64,000 nucleotides of DNA from Paragorgia papillata (lineage: Eukaryota; Cnidaria; Anthozoa; Scleralcyonacea; Coralliidae). Positions 10,580 to 22,647 of the stretch are shown here, piece after piece (within the stretch, counting starts at the first letter, position 1; each line of letters opens with the position of its first letter). A program made the position numbers and the translations under genes. The notes below the pieces were generated by a model. It saw nothing but the letters and a program-made list of their open reading frames with translations, was not told the origin of the DNA and did not search any database. Location: positions 2,545,001-2,609,000 of the forward strand of contig JAWNZC010000088.1 in assembly GCA_035771165.1 (NCBI GenBank), given 5' to 3'.

Positions 10580-11953
10580 CAATCGTGGACAAAATTGTTG
10601 GGCCACTTTGCCGATTTTGACGATTTTCGCATAGTGTCCCAAGCACTTTTGTCCAGGATTGTCTGAAAATGACGAATTAAACAAAATCGAAGAAAAAAAC
10701 AATTTGGGGCAGCGAATCTGCGCAGTTTGCTCGAAAATGACATAAATACGCTCCCACATGCATGAACAACAAATTGTTTGTGGGGTATAGAAGGTTTGGT
10801 GAATATGCAAATTAAATAGAGCTCTCGTGCGGGTGGTACCGGTGCGGGTGGGAACTCTGCAGAGACTCTGCTCCAGTGATCCCTTCCCCATTGAGGGGGT
10901 AAGGGGGAGCAGAGATGGGGGCTCTTTTATTAAACTGTATATCTTTTGCAATGTTACAAAGCTAAAAAGCTGTGTTTTATTGAAAAATCATAAACTCGTC
11001 ATTTTCAGACAATCCTGGACAAAATTGTTGGGCCACTTTGCCGATTTTGACGATTTTCGCATAGTGTCCCAAGCACTTTTGTCCAGGATTGTCTGAAAAT
11101 GACGAATTAAACAAAATCGAAGAAAAAAACAATTTGGGGGCGGCGAATCTGCGCAGTTTGCTCGAAAATGACATAAATACGCTCCCACATGCATGAACAA
11201 CAAATTGTTTGTGGGGTATAGAAGGTTTGGTGAATATGCAAATTAAATAGAGCTCTCGTGCGGGTGGTACCGGTGCGGGTGGGAACTCTGCAGAGACTCT
11301 GCTCCAGTGATCCCTTCCCCATTGAGGGGGTAAGGGGGAGCAGAGATGGGGGCTCTTTTATTAAACTGTATATCTTTTGCAATGTTACAAAGCTAAAAAG
11401 CTGTGTTTTATTGAAAAATCATAAACTCGTCATTTTCAGACAATCCTGGACAAAATTGTTGGGCCACTTTGCCGATTTTGACGATTTTCGCATAGTGTCC
11501 CAAGCACTTTTGTCCAGGATTGTCTGAAAATGACGAATTAAACAAAATCGAACAAAAAAACAATTTGGGGGCGGCGATTCTGCGCAGTTTGCTCGAAAAT
11601 GACATAAATACGCTCCCACATGCATGAACAACAAATTGTTTGTGGGGTATAGAAGGTTTGGTGAATATGCAAATTAAATAGAGCTCTCGCGCGGGTGGTA
11701 CCGGTGCGGGTGGGAACTCTGCAGAGACTCTGCTCCAGTGATCCCTTCCCCATTGAGGGGGTAAGGGGGAGCAGAGATGGGGGCTCTTTTATTAAACTGT
11801 ATATCTTTTGCAATGTTACAAAGCTAAAAAGCTGTGTTTTATTGAAAAATCATAAACTCGTCATTTTCAGACAATCCTGGACAAAATTGTTGGGACACTT
11901 TGCCGATTTTGACGATTTTCGCATAGTGTCCCAAGCACTTTTCTCCAGGATTG
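10580..11953. mobile_element. Tc1/mariner-like tandem MITE array in the left end of B
   Basis: Four copies of an 82-bp module (starts 10580, 11010, 11441, 11872; period 430-431) are separated by three near-identical 349-bp spacers. Each module has imperfect inverted ends, CAATCSTGGACAAAA and TTTTGTCCAGGATTG. The outer ends are flanked by TA (10578-10579 and 11954-11955). The right TIR of transposon B shows the empty site with one TA, so this is an insertion with TA duplication as expected for Tc1/mariner. Spacers begin TCTGAAAATGACGA and end with its reverse complement. No transposase is encoded. Small open frames here repeat with the array and are not genes. Confidence 0.85.
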
Positions 11954-12645
11954 TAGTTTCACGTTTAGTTATTCTAGTAATGTATTATGACATTTAAGAG
12001 TCGAATTATGATATTCACGCTTTACATTCTATTCTTAAACATTCCATTGTGATGACGTCACATGATGTCTGGCACTCAGAACACGAATTCCGAACGTGAA
12101 ATTAATGATAATTTATTTCCCGCAAAAAATTGTAATTATTTCTTTCGGCTTCGAGCCCTGCTTCGAATTCGATCATGGCGGAAAACCGATCAAAATCACA
12201 CGAAGCAGCAGCGTTGTTACGACGAGCAGCCAGTATTCTAACAGAAGAATCGCATTCGACTGTTTCAGTGACAACATGAACCTTCCATTTCAACCACGAC
12301 AGCAAGAAGCAATATAAACACGAGCAGCCCTGTGGTACTTTCTACATTCACACCTTCAGTGTCCTTATCACCAGCCGACTGTCTTCCAGCTAATGAAGAG
12401 TTTCGGCGCCTCTTTGCCCCGTATAACACTGCTAATAGGGACTTTAAGCATCGACGGTTTCAGGGACGGCTACGGTGACCGGATGTTGAAATTTATCACG
12501 AGGGGACTGGGAAGTAATGCACCGTAGCCGCGAAAATTTAATTCATTAAGCAACAAGTGTATTAAAACGCTTCTTACTACGGTTGAAAATCGTATCCAGA
12601 GCTAACATTTCTTCTGAGCAAATAAAGCCTGACAAACATAACGAA

Positions 12646-14337
12646 ATGTCGTTTAGAAGAGCTAGAGAGCGGCTGCTACTTGCTTTTGATGATAATCTTA
12701 TCTCAGAAGAATAATTTTTACTGTTGTATGATCTTAATAGTTCACAAAACTTAGATTTTCCATACGAACAGTACTCGCGTTTTGACATGGACGATATGGA
12801 GAACGAGTGTTTGGCTGAGTTTCGTGTCAAAAAACACGACTTGCCGCTGCTTGCAGAAGCGTTGCAAATCCCTCCAGTGTTTATTTGTGATCAAAGAAGT
12901 GTTGTGGATGGAATGGAAGGGCTGTGTATGCTCCTTAAGAGGCTTACTTACCCCTGCAGGTATAGTGATATGTTGCCGCGATTTGGCCGTCCTGTTCCTG
13001 TGATGTGCATGGTTACAAACTGCGTTCTCGACTACATCTATGATGTCCATCATCGACGAATTTTGCAGTGGAATGCCAACATATTAAACCCAGCTGCTCT
13101 TCAATCTTATGCGAATGCTATTAGTGGAATGGGAGCTCCACTAGAAAACTGCTTTGGGTTTATAGACGGCACTGTAAGGCCCATAGCTAGACCTGGGAGG
13201 AATCAACGAGTCATGTACAATGGACACAAACGGGTCCACAGTATAAAATTCCAGTCCGTAGCAGTCCCAAATGGTCTAATTGCCAATCTCTATGGTCCAG
13301 TTGGTAGGTATATAAATTTTTCTACTATAATGTAACGCCCTAATCCCACCCCTGGCATGCTCCACTGAGTGGCGTAGCTAAGGGGGGGAGGCAATCCCCC
13401 CCCCCCCCAATGTCTCCAAGACCGTTCTTGTGAAGAGTTTAAATATGTGGAGAAACTTGTAGAGGGGGGGGGTTACAGTTGTTTTAAGGCCAAATGAGTA
13501 GACAGTGATAATGTGTTTTAAATATTACAGGCATGCATATGCTATAAATTATAAATAATTTTTTACATTTATGCTAAAGATATTCTGACATGTATCATTC
13601 TATGTTCTGGTTTGATTTCAACAAAATTATGTAACTTATGGCTTTCAAATTACTCTTAAATACTTACCTCAAAATGCATGAAATAATGTTTCAGAGACCC
13701 TAGAAATTCAAAATTTTCTGGGGGAGCATGCCCCCAGACCCCCTTAGAGATCGAGGTTCTTACCCCCCCAAAAAAAAACCAAAAACCCTGGCTCCACTTT
13801 TATTTTAAACTTTTTTTCATTTAGTTATCTGAGAAAGTTCCAATGTTTTAATACTTGCATCGGTTATATTCTAAAATATTTTTTCCCCGAAAAGACTAAA
13901 ACTTGTCTTTTTTTTACTTTTTAGAAGGGAGAAAACATGATGCAGGGATGCTTGCAGATTCTGGATTGCTAAATGCATTAGAACAAAATGCATTTTCACC
14001 GACTGGGCAACCCATGTGTGTTTATGGCGATCCAGCCTACCCACTCCGTGTTCACCTCCAGGCACCATTTCGCAATGCAGCAATGGCTCCCCAAATGCGT
14101 GAATATAATACACGAATGAGTGCAACCAGAGTATCTGTAGAGTGGTTATTTGGAGACATAATTAACTATTATAAATTTATGGACTTCAAAAAAAACCTGA
14201 AGCTTGGTTTGAGTAGCATAGGAAAACAATATGTAGTGTCAGCTATTTTGAGAAATGGCCTCACATGTATGTATGGAAACCAGACGTCTAGGTTTTTTGG
14301 GCTTGACCCCCCACGCCTTGATGAGTATTTTGCATAG
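12646..14337 (+). pseudogene. PIF/Harbinger DDE transposase (DDE_Tnp_4)
   Basis: ATG 12646 starts MSFRRARERLLLAFDDNLIS; an in-frame TAA at 12712-12714 follows, after which the same frame runs open. Exon 1 ends at donor 13303, exon 2 begins at 13925, and the phases agree so that 'YGPV' joins 'EGRKHDAGML'. Catalytic residues: Asp in 'GFIDGTVRP', Asp in 'YGDPAYPLR', Glu in 'VEWLFGD'. The early stop probably replaces a Glu codon and kills the gene unless translation begins at a later ATG (12787). The intron (13304-13924) holds a C-rich MITE-like insert, about 13371-13800, beginning AGTGGCGTAGCTAAGG. Confidence 0.85.
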
Positions 14338-14947
14338 GGATGCCTTTAAAGTTTAACTTTTGTATAAAATAATTTTTACAAATATGAAGGAAAAAGACAT
14401 ACATGAATCCAAGGCAAGCAAATATATTAAAAAGTAAACATTAACAAAACAATAAAAACATCAGTCTATAAAATGATGAAATAACAGTAAATCAACAATG
14501 GATAACCTTTGAAACACCAATACAGTAAAAACCCATCTCAGGCCAAATGTAACACCTTGCACTTATAAAAACCTCAGACTGGAATTTACAAAGTTGAGGT
14601 ACTTTAATTGTATATGTATATTGTATATTTATATTGTACTGTATCAATGGTTTCATCCTTAGTAAAATTATTAAGAACCTGTTTATGAAGAATCTATATA
14701 ACACCCTGATTTTCAATTATAGATATCAAATAATTAAGAACCTATTGGACACTGGTTTGGTAACCGGTTAGGTTACCGGTTAGGTTCGTATCAAAGGGTG
14801 TTTACTGTATGGTTAATTAATAGTAATTTACTTACACAATAATGTTTGTAAATACAGGAATATAATTTAACCTTAATTAACAATGGTAAAATGTTATGTA
14901 AGGCACAAGTAACACAGTAAAAGATGCCTTATTATGGTGTTTGTCTA
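14338..14947. other. Spacer between convergent Harbinger genes
   Basis: AT-rich. A small repeated GGTAACCGGTTAGGTTACCGG lies near 14757-14780. Otherwise I see nothing. Confidence 0.5.
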
Positions 14948-16288
14948 TTAATTTTGCTTTTTAGCTAATTGGTCTATTAACGCCAGTATTGCTGTGGTTT
15001 GTTGTTGCTGTTGCTGCATCAACAGAGTTTGCATGTTTTGAGCTTGCACTTGCTGCTGATTCATCACATGTAGCATATCTTGCATCTGTTGCTGAGATTC
15101 TGCACTTCTCTTTGCTTGCTCCTGAACTTCTGCCTTTTTTATATCTAGCTCTTTTTTTCTAATGCTTCTTTCTATTTCTGATTTTTCTCTTAAATACTCT
15201 AATGTGTCATTTCCACTTCTCCTTTTTTTTCTTACCTTCACTGTCAGCTCCTTGATCCTTTAGTCTCTTTTTGGTTTCACCTACCCTCTCCATAGCCCTT
15301 AACCTAGCTTCTTCAGCATTTGCTCTGTCTCCTTCTGTTTTCTTTCTATTAGCATCATTTCCTATGGAAAACTCCTCAGCTGCGATTTCCCTTTCACCTA
15401 TTTCCTCCAACAGCATGTCTAGCTCAGTGATCTCTGCAGATGTACCACTGCTATTTACATCTTCCTTAACTTTCTGCTTAAACTTGGTTTGTAAGAGAGT
15501 AAACCTTTCTCTGACAGACCTCTGGTTGACTCTAAACTTTAGCTCATTTGCATTATTCAATGAGTCAGCTATTAAGTTCCAATGCCTACCCCTTTCTGTA
15601 CTGCCCTTTTTAAATTTAAATGGCTCTACCACTAATATTTCTCTGCATAAGTAAACATCATGTTGTTTTGTCCACTCCATAGCTGATCTGAAAAACAAAA
15701 CAATCTTGAGTAAAATAATTAGATGTAAATAGTTGTGAAAACGGTTGTAAACTGTAAAAGAACAAAGACAATATACAAACAATTTCCTATGTACAACTAT
15801 TTATTTTTTGCATATACTAAGAAGTTTATTCTGGTGCAGTAAAAAAACAAAAGCTCGATTGCTTGATTGCTTGATCTTTATTTCTAAGGTTTTATAGCAA
15901 GAAAAGATCTTAAGTATACAGTAAAATTATGTGTATATTATATAAGTACTGTATACAAGTGCACGATACTCAGACATAGCTCCATGTCAGTTTGTCATGA
16001 TCACTCGCTTTTCAGTATTAAAAACCAGTGAATCACATAAAAAAACTCACTGCAATTTAGGCCTATCTATATAAAATGATGAGCTTATGAACATTTGTTT
16101 ATGCTGATTTGCATTAGATTCGGTACATGAAAAGTTCGACGTTTGACCTAGGCCTTAGTAACAAATCAACACAAAATACCTGATAAAATTTTTAAAAAAG
16201 ATTTTAAAGCAACTGAAAAAACAAATGTGACTTACTGACTTCGCTTGTTCGGAGTCGCACATGATGTGGACGTCGCACTAGCAGCCAT
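14948..16288 (-). pseudogene. Harbinger Myb/SANT-like DNA-binding protein
   Basis: Exon 1 (16288-16236) encodes MAASATSTSCATPNKRS and has a GTAAGT donor. Exon 2 begins at 15687, in phase, and encodes a Myb/SANT-like domain ('MEWTKQHDVYLCREILVVEP...RGRHWNLIADSLN') followed by a long charged, Gln-rich coiled coil. At about 15207-15241 the frame changes within a run of eight A (coding strand); the second frame continues to a stop at 14948 with 'NDTLEYLREKSEIERSIRKK' and a poly-Gln stretch. In Harbinger elements this protein normally helps the transposase reach the nucleus and bind the ends. The A-run shift is either an indel or a sequencing or assembly error. Confidence 0.75.
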
Positions 16289-17529
16289 GTTCTATTGGAA
16301 TTAAAGCGAAATTAAATGAATTAATCATTCATACATTTAGTGATAGCTTATATAATTTAAATTGTCCCCCCAAAAAACGACAAAAAACGACATAAACACT
16401 CACATGAATCTTGCGTAGTAGCCACAACGTCAAACTGCACGACTTGCCGTACCACACGCTCGAGCTACGGCGGACAAAGGAAAACACTGCAAACGTACGC
16501 ATGCGCACAAATACTTTTTAGAAAATATTTATTTCCGGTTGCCGTAGCCGTTCCTGAAACCGTCAATGCTTAAAGTCCCTAGTAACAGCAACCTTGTACG
16601 GCAACCTCCAGCAAAGCGTGGTCGAGCAAATTGTTGGGACCCAACACGTCGTTATAAACCGCATGATTCTTGGACGCACGAATTCTTCTGTTTGGCTAGC
16701 CATTTGCAGAAATGTACCCCAACCAGAGCTCAAATGATGAATCTGCAGAAAGCTGGTCTTGGACGCAAGCGAATTGTGTTTCAAAGAAAGGATGACTCTT
16801 CACAAGTTAAAATTAAGCTCGAAGAGGCTTATCCAAAACTTGCCACAGGAGGGGGATTTGAATTGTTAAGAAGCAGTGTGACACCCCGCGATTTGGAAGT
16901 CGTTGAGCCTCCAAAAAGTGGATATTCTGTTCCATTTTTACGTGATATCTCTGGGTTGGGCCAAGCAATTGCGTACGTTAGGCCTCTTCAGCGAGATTTA
17001 AGCACGACGGCATTGCTGCCAGAAGAAATTTGTCACGGAGACCAGACAATCGAGGTAAGAAAACTGTCATGTAAAAATTATAAATATTTGTAATTGTTTT
17101 TATTGCAAGTTTCAGTTCCCTCTATATAAGTATATTAAAATTTTGTTTGTCTTGACAATATTAAGCAGTGGCGTGGACACATCCCCCCATTTTTTTTTAT
17201 AATGTTCAGAATTCTGTAAAATCTCAATATCAGAGACTCTAGATTATTGTCACATGAATGTGCCCTTGGCCAATCACATCTCGCCAATCCCACAGTGTTG
17301 GCTTAAATTTAGAGCATGTTTTGATGGGCAGTGTACACGCTTACAGTAGGTGCCAACGACTGTATATACTGTATATACTGTATATACTGTATGTATATAT
17401 ATATATATAATAAATGCAGTATATAATATGGATTGCATTTTTTTAAGACTTCACAGGTTTAGACGTTTGACTTTGGGTTTATTTTGCATCATGAAAAAGG
17501 CAGTTACAGTACTTGTGGGAGGTTGTTGA

Positions 17530-18006
17530 GATCCTTTACAACTTTTTCGTATCTTTCTGTGTTTTCAAGATATTTCAATTTGTTTGATATGTAAATGAGA
17601 TGGTCTCTGACTTCAGGTGTGGGGTAAAATATTTTCACATGTAGTAAAACCAGTTATATCTCTAAGTTATGTTCAGTGAAATCATTTGAAACTGTGCACA
17701 TAAAAACTCCTTGCGACGCTGAACATTTCATGTTAGATATGTAAGTGATTTTGCTTTGTATGAAAATATTTTACCGCACTCCTGACGTCAGAGACCATCT
17801 CATTTACATATCAACTTGAAATATCTTGAAAATGCAGAAAGATACGAAAAAGTTGTAAAGGATCTTCTATTACAATTTTATGAGTTCTTTCAAATTGAAA
17901 TATCTTGAAAATGCAGAAAGATACGAAAAAGTTGTAAAGGATCTTCTATTACAATTTTATGAGTTCTTTCAAATTAGACAAACTTAATTTTTGTTGCCAA
18001 TCCCCT
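17530..18006. mobile_element. Palindromic MITE in a HECT-gene intron (B)
   Basis: Long inverted repeat: AGATCCTTTACAACTTTTTC near 17530 and GAAAAAGTTGTAAAGGATCT near 17848, with arms continuing through GAGATGGTCTCTGAC and its complement. The right arm contains a tandem duplication of about 77 bp (around 17816-17892 and 17893-17970). The right edge CCCCTTTAA suggests a TTAA target. No coding capacity. Confidence 0.7.
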
Positions 18007-19164
18007 TTAATATGATTTTTTGCTGGTTATGGTACCTCGTACTTTAAAAACTTACTCTTTCTCTTTAATTTTATATAGTCACCGATTCTCCCCACTGCAA
18101 CTCACCAGCATATGTAGAAAGTTCTGACTCAGATAGTGATTGGTGGGACAGCCCATTGTCCAGAAGAATAGTAGTTCCTCAAGGTTGGTTTAATTAATTA
18201 ATTTATTTACATGTACTGTATTATATAGGTGATGTCCTGTTCACAGTTCAGCATAGGCTGGTTTGAAAGAATTAGCCCTGTAAATTTACAATGAAAACAC
18301 TCTGTATAATTGATAACTTCTGTACACATGGCTATCATATTTTCTTTCTATCTTGTAGATGAAAAGCAGGATATCATTAAGCAATATCAAGCACAAATGA
18401 TAACGGAAGGGCCTTCATACCGAGTATATGTTAACAGGATGATAAGCGACTTTGCCAATGATGTATTGGCCATTTACAAAACACCAAATAAGAAACTGTG
18501 TTATCCTTTCTGTGTCAAGTTTGAAAATGAAACCTCAGTTGGTGTAGGACCTGTTCGTGAGTTTTTCAGCCTTTTGATGTCGATGATCATGAATGGCTTT
18601 CCAGTTGATGGAGAAGCAAAGCCCCTCACACTTGTATTTGAAGGAGAAGTTGATCATAAGACTCCAGTAGCCAACTCCTTGATGAGGAGTACTGGTTTTT
18701 ATAAAGCAATAGGCAGAATGATTGCACATTCTTTTTTGCATGGTGGACCACCTGTATTTGGTTTATCCAAAGCAGTCATTGAGTATTTGGCAGCAAAGGA
18801 TCATTGTGGTATTCCAAATTTGGAAGTTGCTGATATTCCCGATATTGATCTAAGGAATGCATTGACTGAGGTACAGTTAAATTTCTTCAGGGTGTGCATA
18901 ACAGGGCTGGATTTCTGGCAGGGAAAATGGGCCCCCACAAAACATTGTCTAAGGGGGGGGGGGGGGGGGCTCAACAAGATTGTCTTACAGTAAGTTACTG
19001 TATTATATAAATCTTAAATTGCAAACGAAGTAAAACTTTAATTAATTTAATTTCTTTAATTATTACAAGCTGAATGTTATGCTCACAGCATATTAGATGA
19101 GAGTTGTCTCTTTACAAGGAGTGGACTGTGGCTCTAACACATTCCTTAATCTAGCAGTATGATT

Positions 19165-19688
19165 TTAAAGGGCCTATGCAGCAAAAAATAAGTTCGGGAG
19201 AGACGTTCTTATTTAAAATAACTTTTGAACTTATAAAGATGGAGGTTTGCAGCTCTTCCATATCTCACTACGTTCTTGCAATATTGAGATTTCTTTTATA
19301 TGTAAATAACATCACTTAGATGTCACAATGAAAATCATAATGAAAATAATTGAATTTTCATTCATAATGAAAATCTTGAATATCGATTTGAGGTTATTTA
19401 ACGACATCACTTTTAACTGTGCATGTGCTTCTTCTGTGTATCACAGGACACTATACACTGTACATGAAAAGTTTAAAGTGATTTACTAGAATTATTGCAA
19501 AAATAGACATGATTTTCCAACAAGTCATTATACAGTGTGACATCTGAGTGATGTTATTTGCATATCACACAAATCGCAATATCTAAAGAACGAAGTGAGA
19601 TATGGAAGAACTGCAGATGTCAATCTTCATAATTTCAAAAGTTCTTTGAAATAAGAAAGTCTCTCCCAAACTTATTTTTCGCTGCTTA
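19165..19688. mobile_element. Palindromic MITE flanked by TTAA (B intron)
   Basis: Arms begin GCAGCAAAAAATAAGTTCGG at 19178 and end as the imperfect complement CTTATTTTTCGCTGC at 19684. TTAA occurs at 19165-19168 and 19685-19688, fitting a Kolobok-type or piggyBac-type target. Non-coding, about 0.5 kb. Confidence 0.65.
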
Positions 19689-20929
19689 AGCTAGAGTACA
19701 GTACTTGTTTCATTTTATTACTTTAATTTTCATATAGGCTTTCAGATATTTTTTTTACATTTTCATATTTATATTTAGCTTGCACACCTAGACAAAAACG
19801 AGAGTCCATCTGAGGAACTTACTGAATTCCTGACACCATACAGAGAAGATGCATCAATTATTGATACATCACTAACTGGTGAGAACAGGCACATTATCAT
19901 TCAACAAATCATTGTGCAATTGGAAGATCTAGCAGAAGGAATGAACGAACTTGGCCTTATTGATTTGCTGTGCAAAAACAGTGATTATGTCCAATCTGTA
20001 TTGTTCCCCAGAAATGCAGAGTCATATATTGATACAAAGGATGTAAAGTCACTGATCAAGCTTGATGAAGAAAATTCTGCTAGTACCCAAACATTGGAAT
20101 TTCTGTGCCAGTATATTGACCTCTTGGGAAATGAGGCACAAGGTACAGTCAATATTACAACTTATTAAATCATTAATAATTCATATGGAAAATTCAAAAG
20201 AAAGAATGTTTAATCAATATTTGTAAACTAGTGGCTCAAATTCAGCTTTTTCTGACTTAAAAATGATCTTATCTAACCTTTCCTGAAACTTTTATGAAAC
20301 AAAGTGTTCATCACTTACACTTACAATTTGATAAGTAAGGTAAATAATGATCAGCCACTCATGTTTTAACTACTACATCTACATGTATTATGGTCAATAA
20401 ACTGCCTAGGTATATACAGTATATATATTATTTTTATATGCTCTTACTCTGTTTCATCAGTTTTGGGGGATATTTATCTACTACATAAAACTGTGATATT
20501 AAATTGGTTTCAATTGGGTTTTACAAATAACTGACACCTGTAATTTCCCCATCGGTACATACGCAACATTAATCTTCCTCTTGAAACAAAGGATTTTGAG
20601 GTGATTGTGCTATTTACTTGAGATATCACACAATTGACCTTAAAATGTTTTAGAATAATTTTTTCTGTTCCATTACAATTAAATATTGTATTATCATAGG
20701 GCCAACTGTCAAGGATTTACTGTCCTTTTGGACTGGAGTAGGAAGACTTCCTGGTAGTGGAGAATTTCTAACTGTGAAAGTAGACTTGGAAAAGTCATCC
20801 GAATTGCTGGCAGAAAGCAAAACTTGTTTCCTCGAGTTAATATTACCAGTTTACAACAACTTCGATTCATTCAAAGAGATGATGAACAAGTCATTGACAT
20901 ATGGTAGTAAAGGATTTTCACTTATCTAA

Positions 20930-22647
20930 AGGCAGTCAGCTTTTTCTTTACTGTAATTTTCTTTTTTCAGTTTTAAGATTTTACTGAGCATGCAGTTTGT
21001 TTTTATAAGCTCAGTAAATGCATGTTTCATTTTAATACTACATTCAAATTTCTTGTAAGCCATGTTTATGTTCAGCAGCCAGCACACAACAAACACATAA
21101 ATTTTTCTTGTTAATGTACCAGTGCTAAATTACATTACTATTTAATTTTGCTTTTAAAGCAACTTTGAATGACAGTCAGCTTTTATTGGTATTGTGCAAC
21201 TTTGAAGCCATTTTCTGTTGCTTTTGTGTAACTTTGAAGTTAAATTTTATTATTATTTTTTAGTTAATATGGTAACAGTGACTATTATTGTTCTTACACA
21301 CACCCCTTATGTTACCATACAATGTAAATAAACCTTGTACATTGGAATATTAATGCAATTGGTACATGTTCCATTTAACCGACAACTACCATATAGTACA
21401 CAATAAGATAAGCATGCAAGTACAGTACAGTACAGTACAGGACAGTGATAATAAGAACCAGGGGTGAAAAAAAAATTTTCTTCCTGGGAGCACAACCCAG
21501 AGTTTCAAAATTTCCTGCAGACTTGTAGGCATAGGGTATATTTGTGTTAAATTGAATCACTGCCCATATCAAGAGTAATTTAAAATTTAAAAGCCTGACT
21601 ATCTAAATTGACTATCTTTTCCACCCCTGATAAGAACAATAAGTGATAACGTTTACTCTGAAGGCACTGTGTGCTGTACTTTTCAATAAATGTATTTAGT
21701 ATAAATGCACCGGTGATTATAGAAAATCACGCACTCTGATTGGTCGAGCTACTTCGGATTAATTCTCGATAATCACCTACAGCGTTTATTCAAAATGGCT
21801 GCCAGCCAAGTTGTCAATGCGACAGATGAGGAAATTAACAATTCTAAAGCTAAAAGTACGAAAATGTGTATTTATACTAAAACAATTATTCGCCTCAGGC
21901 TGTGAATATCGGTGAATAATAACCTCGACTTCGTCTCGGTTATTATACATCGATATTCACCTCGCCTTCGGCGAATAATTGTTAAATAATCCAGACTGAG
22001 GGCAATATTACATGTGTATTTGCCAAAGCGGAAAGCTGAGGTGGATAACATTGACCAAGATTGGAATAATTCCTGATATCATGTGTAAGGATATCGTGGT
22101 CTTTTTTGGTGCTTTTGCTGTCTTTCTCTAATATCAATTTTGTCTTCATCAACAGAGGCAAATCTACTACAAACCACTTTCTTATATTTTTTTGTAATTT
22201 TTGGGTGCTTAGAGGTAGTGATGTCATCAGTGTGCCATTACAATATCATCCTAAATACATGTATACGTGACTATTTTAATTTTGTGGTTTTGTTATTTGT
22301 GGACTGTATTTGTAGTATGTAATAGTGAAAAGGTGGTACATAAACTGCCACGATTTTTAGTAATGAAAAAGTGATTTGAGCAGAGCTAGCCCTTCACCGA
22401 GTGAAATGTGAGATGAAGGGCTCTGCTCAAAATGTCAGTTTTTCTTTATTATATTAAAATTGCAGCAGTTTACTAACTTTTCACTTTGCCCTGTTTAAAA
22501 CACTGCCTACATATGCAACACTTTTTTACACTCTTGTATTTGTGGTGTGTTTGTAGTTCTGTTTATATTGGACTGCATTGTACACACAATTATATGCACG
22601 CAAGAAATTTACATTGTTACACGATTTACTGTATATATGTGTTCAAA
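20930..22647. other. Spacer between the convergent genes of transposon B
   Basis: Mostly AT-rich 3' flanks. It contains a fold-back at about 21880-21985 (arms ACAATTATTCGCC and GGCGAATAATTGT) within a larger MITE-like stretch from about 21705, and a hairpin at 22372-22435 (TTGAGCAGAGC and GCTCTGCTCAA). I see no gene. Confidence 0.6.

Larger units (their letters stand above)
12436..16582. mobile_element. PIF/Harbinger transposon inserted in the HECT exon of B
   Basis: Inverted ends share TTTAAGCATYGACGGTTTC followed by AGGRACGGCTACGG. The flanks are TAA at 12433-12435 and 16583-16585, matching the TWA target preference of Harbinger; a TA duplication two bases inside is an alternative reading. 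Removing the element with either reading joins the interrupted HECT exon in frame. It carries a DDE transposase on + and a Myb/SANT-like gene on -, the standard two-gene Harbinger plan. Confidence 0.88.
12175..20929 (+). pseudogene. HECT E3-like gene of transposon B, multi-exon, split by a Harbinger insertion
   Basis: First ATG at 12175 opens MAENRSKSHEAAALLRRAAS; a frame change near 12272 is needed to continue in the frame that ends FRRLFAPYNTAN at 12435. There a PIF/Harbinger element is inserted, and the exon resumes at 16583 and runs to a donor at 17054. Further exons: about 18079-18183 (its phase does not fit the previous donor, so an exon or indel is missed), 18359-18870, 19779-20142 and 20700-20929, the last three in matching phases. 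Exon 18359-18870 is the HECT N-lobe ('VGVGPVREFFSLLM', 'GRMIAHSFLHGGPPVFG'). The final exon is the C-lobe with catalytic Cys in 'KTCFLELILP' and the usual 'GSKGFSL' tail. The protein would resemble the G2E3-like HECT genes found in many copies in fish (from memory). Confidence 0.78.

Noticed and set aside
10577..11813. Repeated open frames of 60-125 residues on both strands
   Set aside because: They duplicate with the 431-bp MITE array and match no family; treated as shadows.
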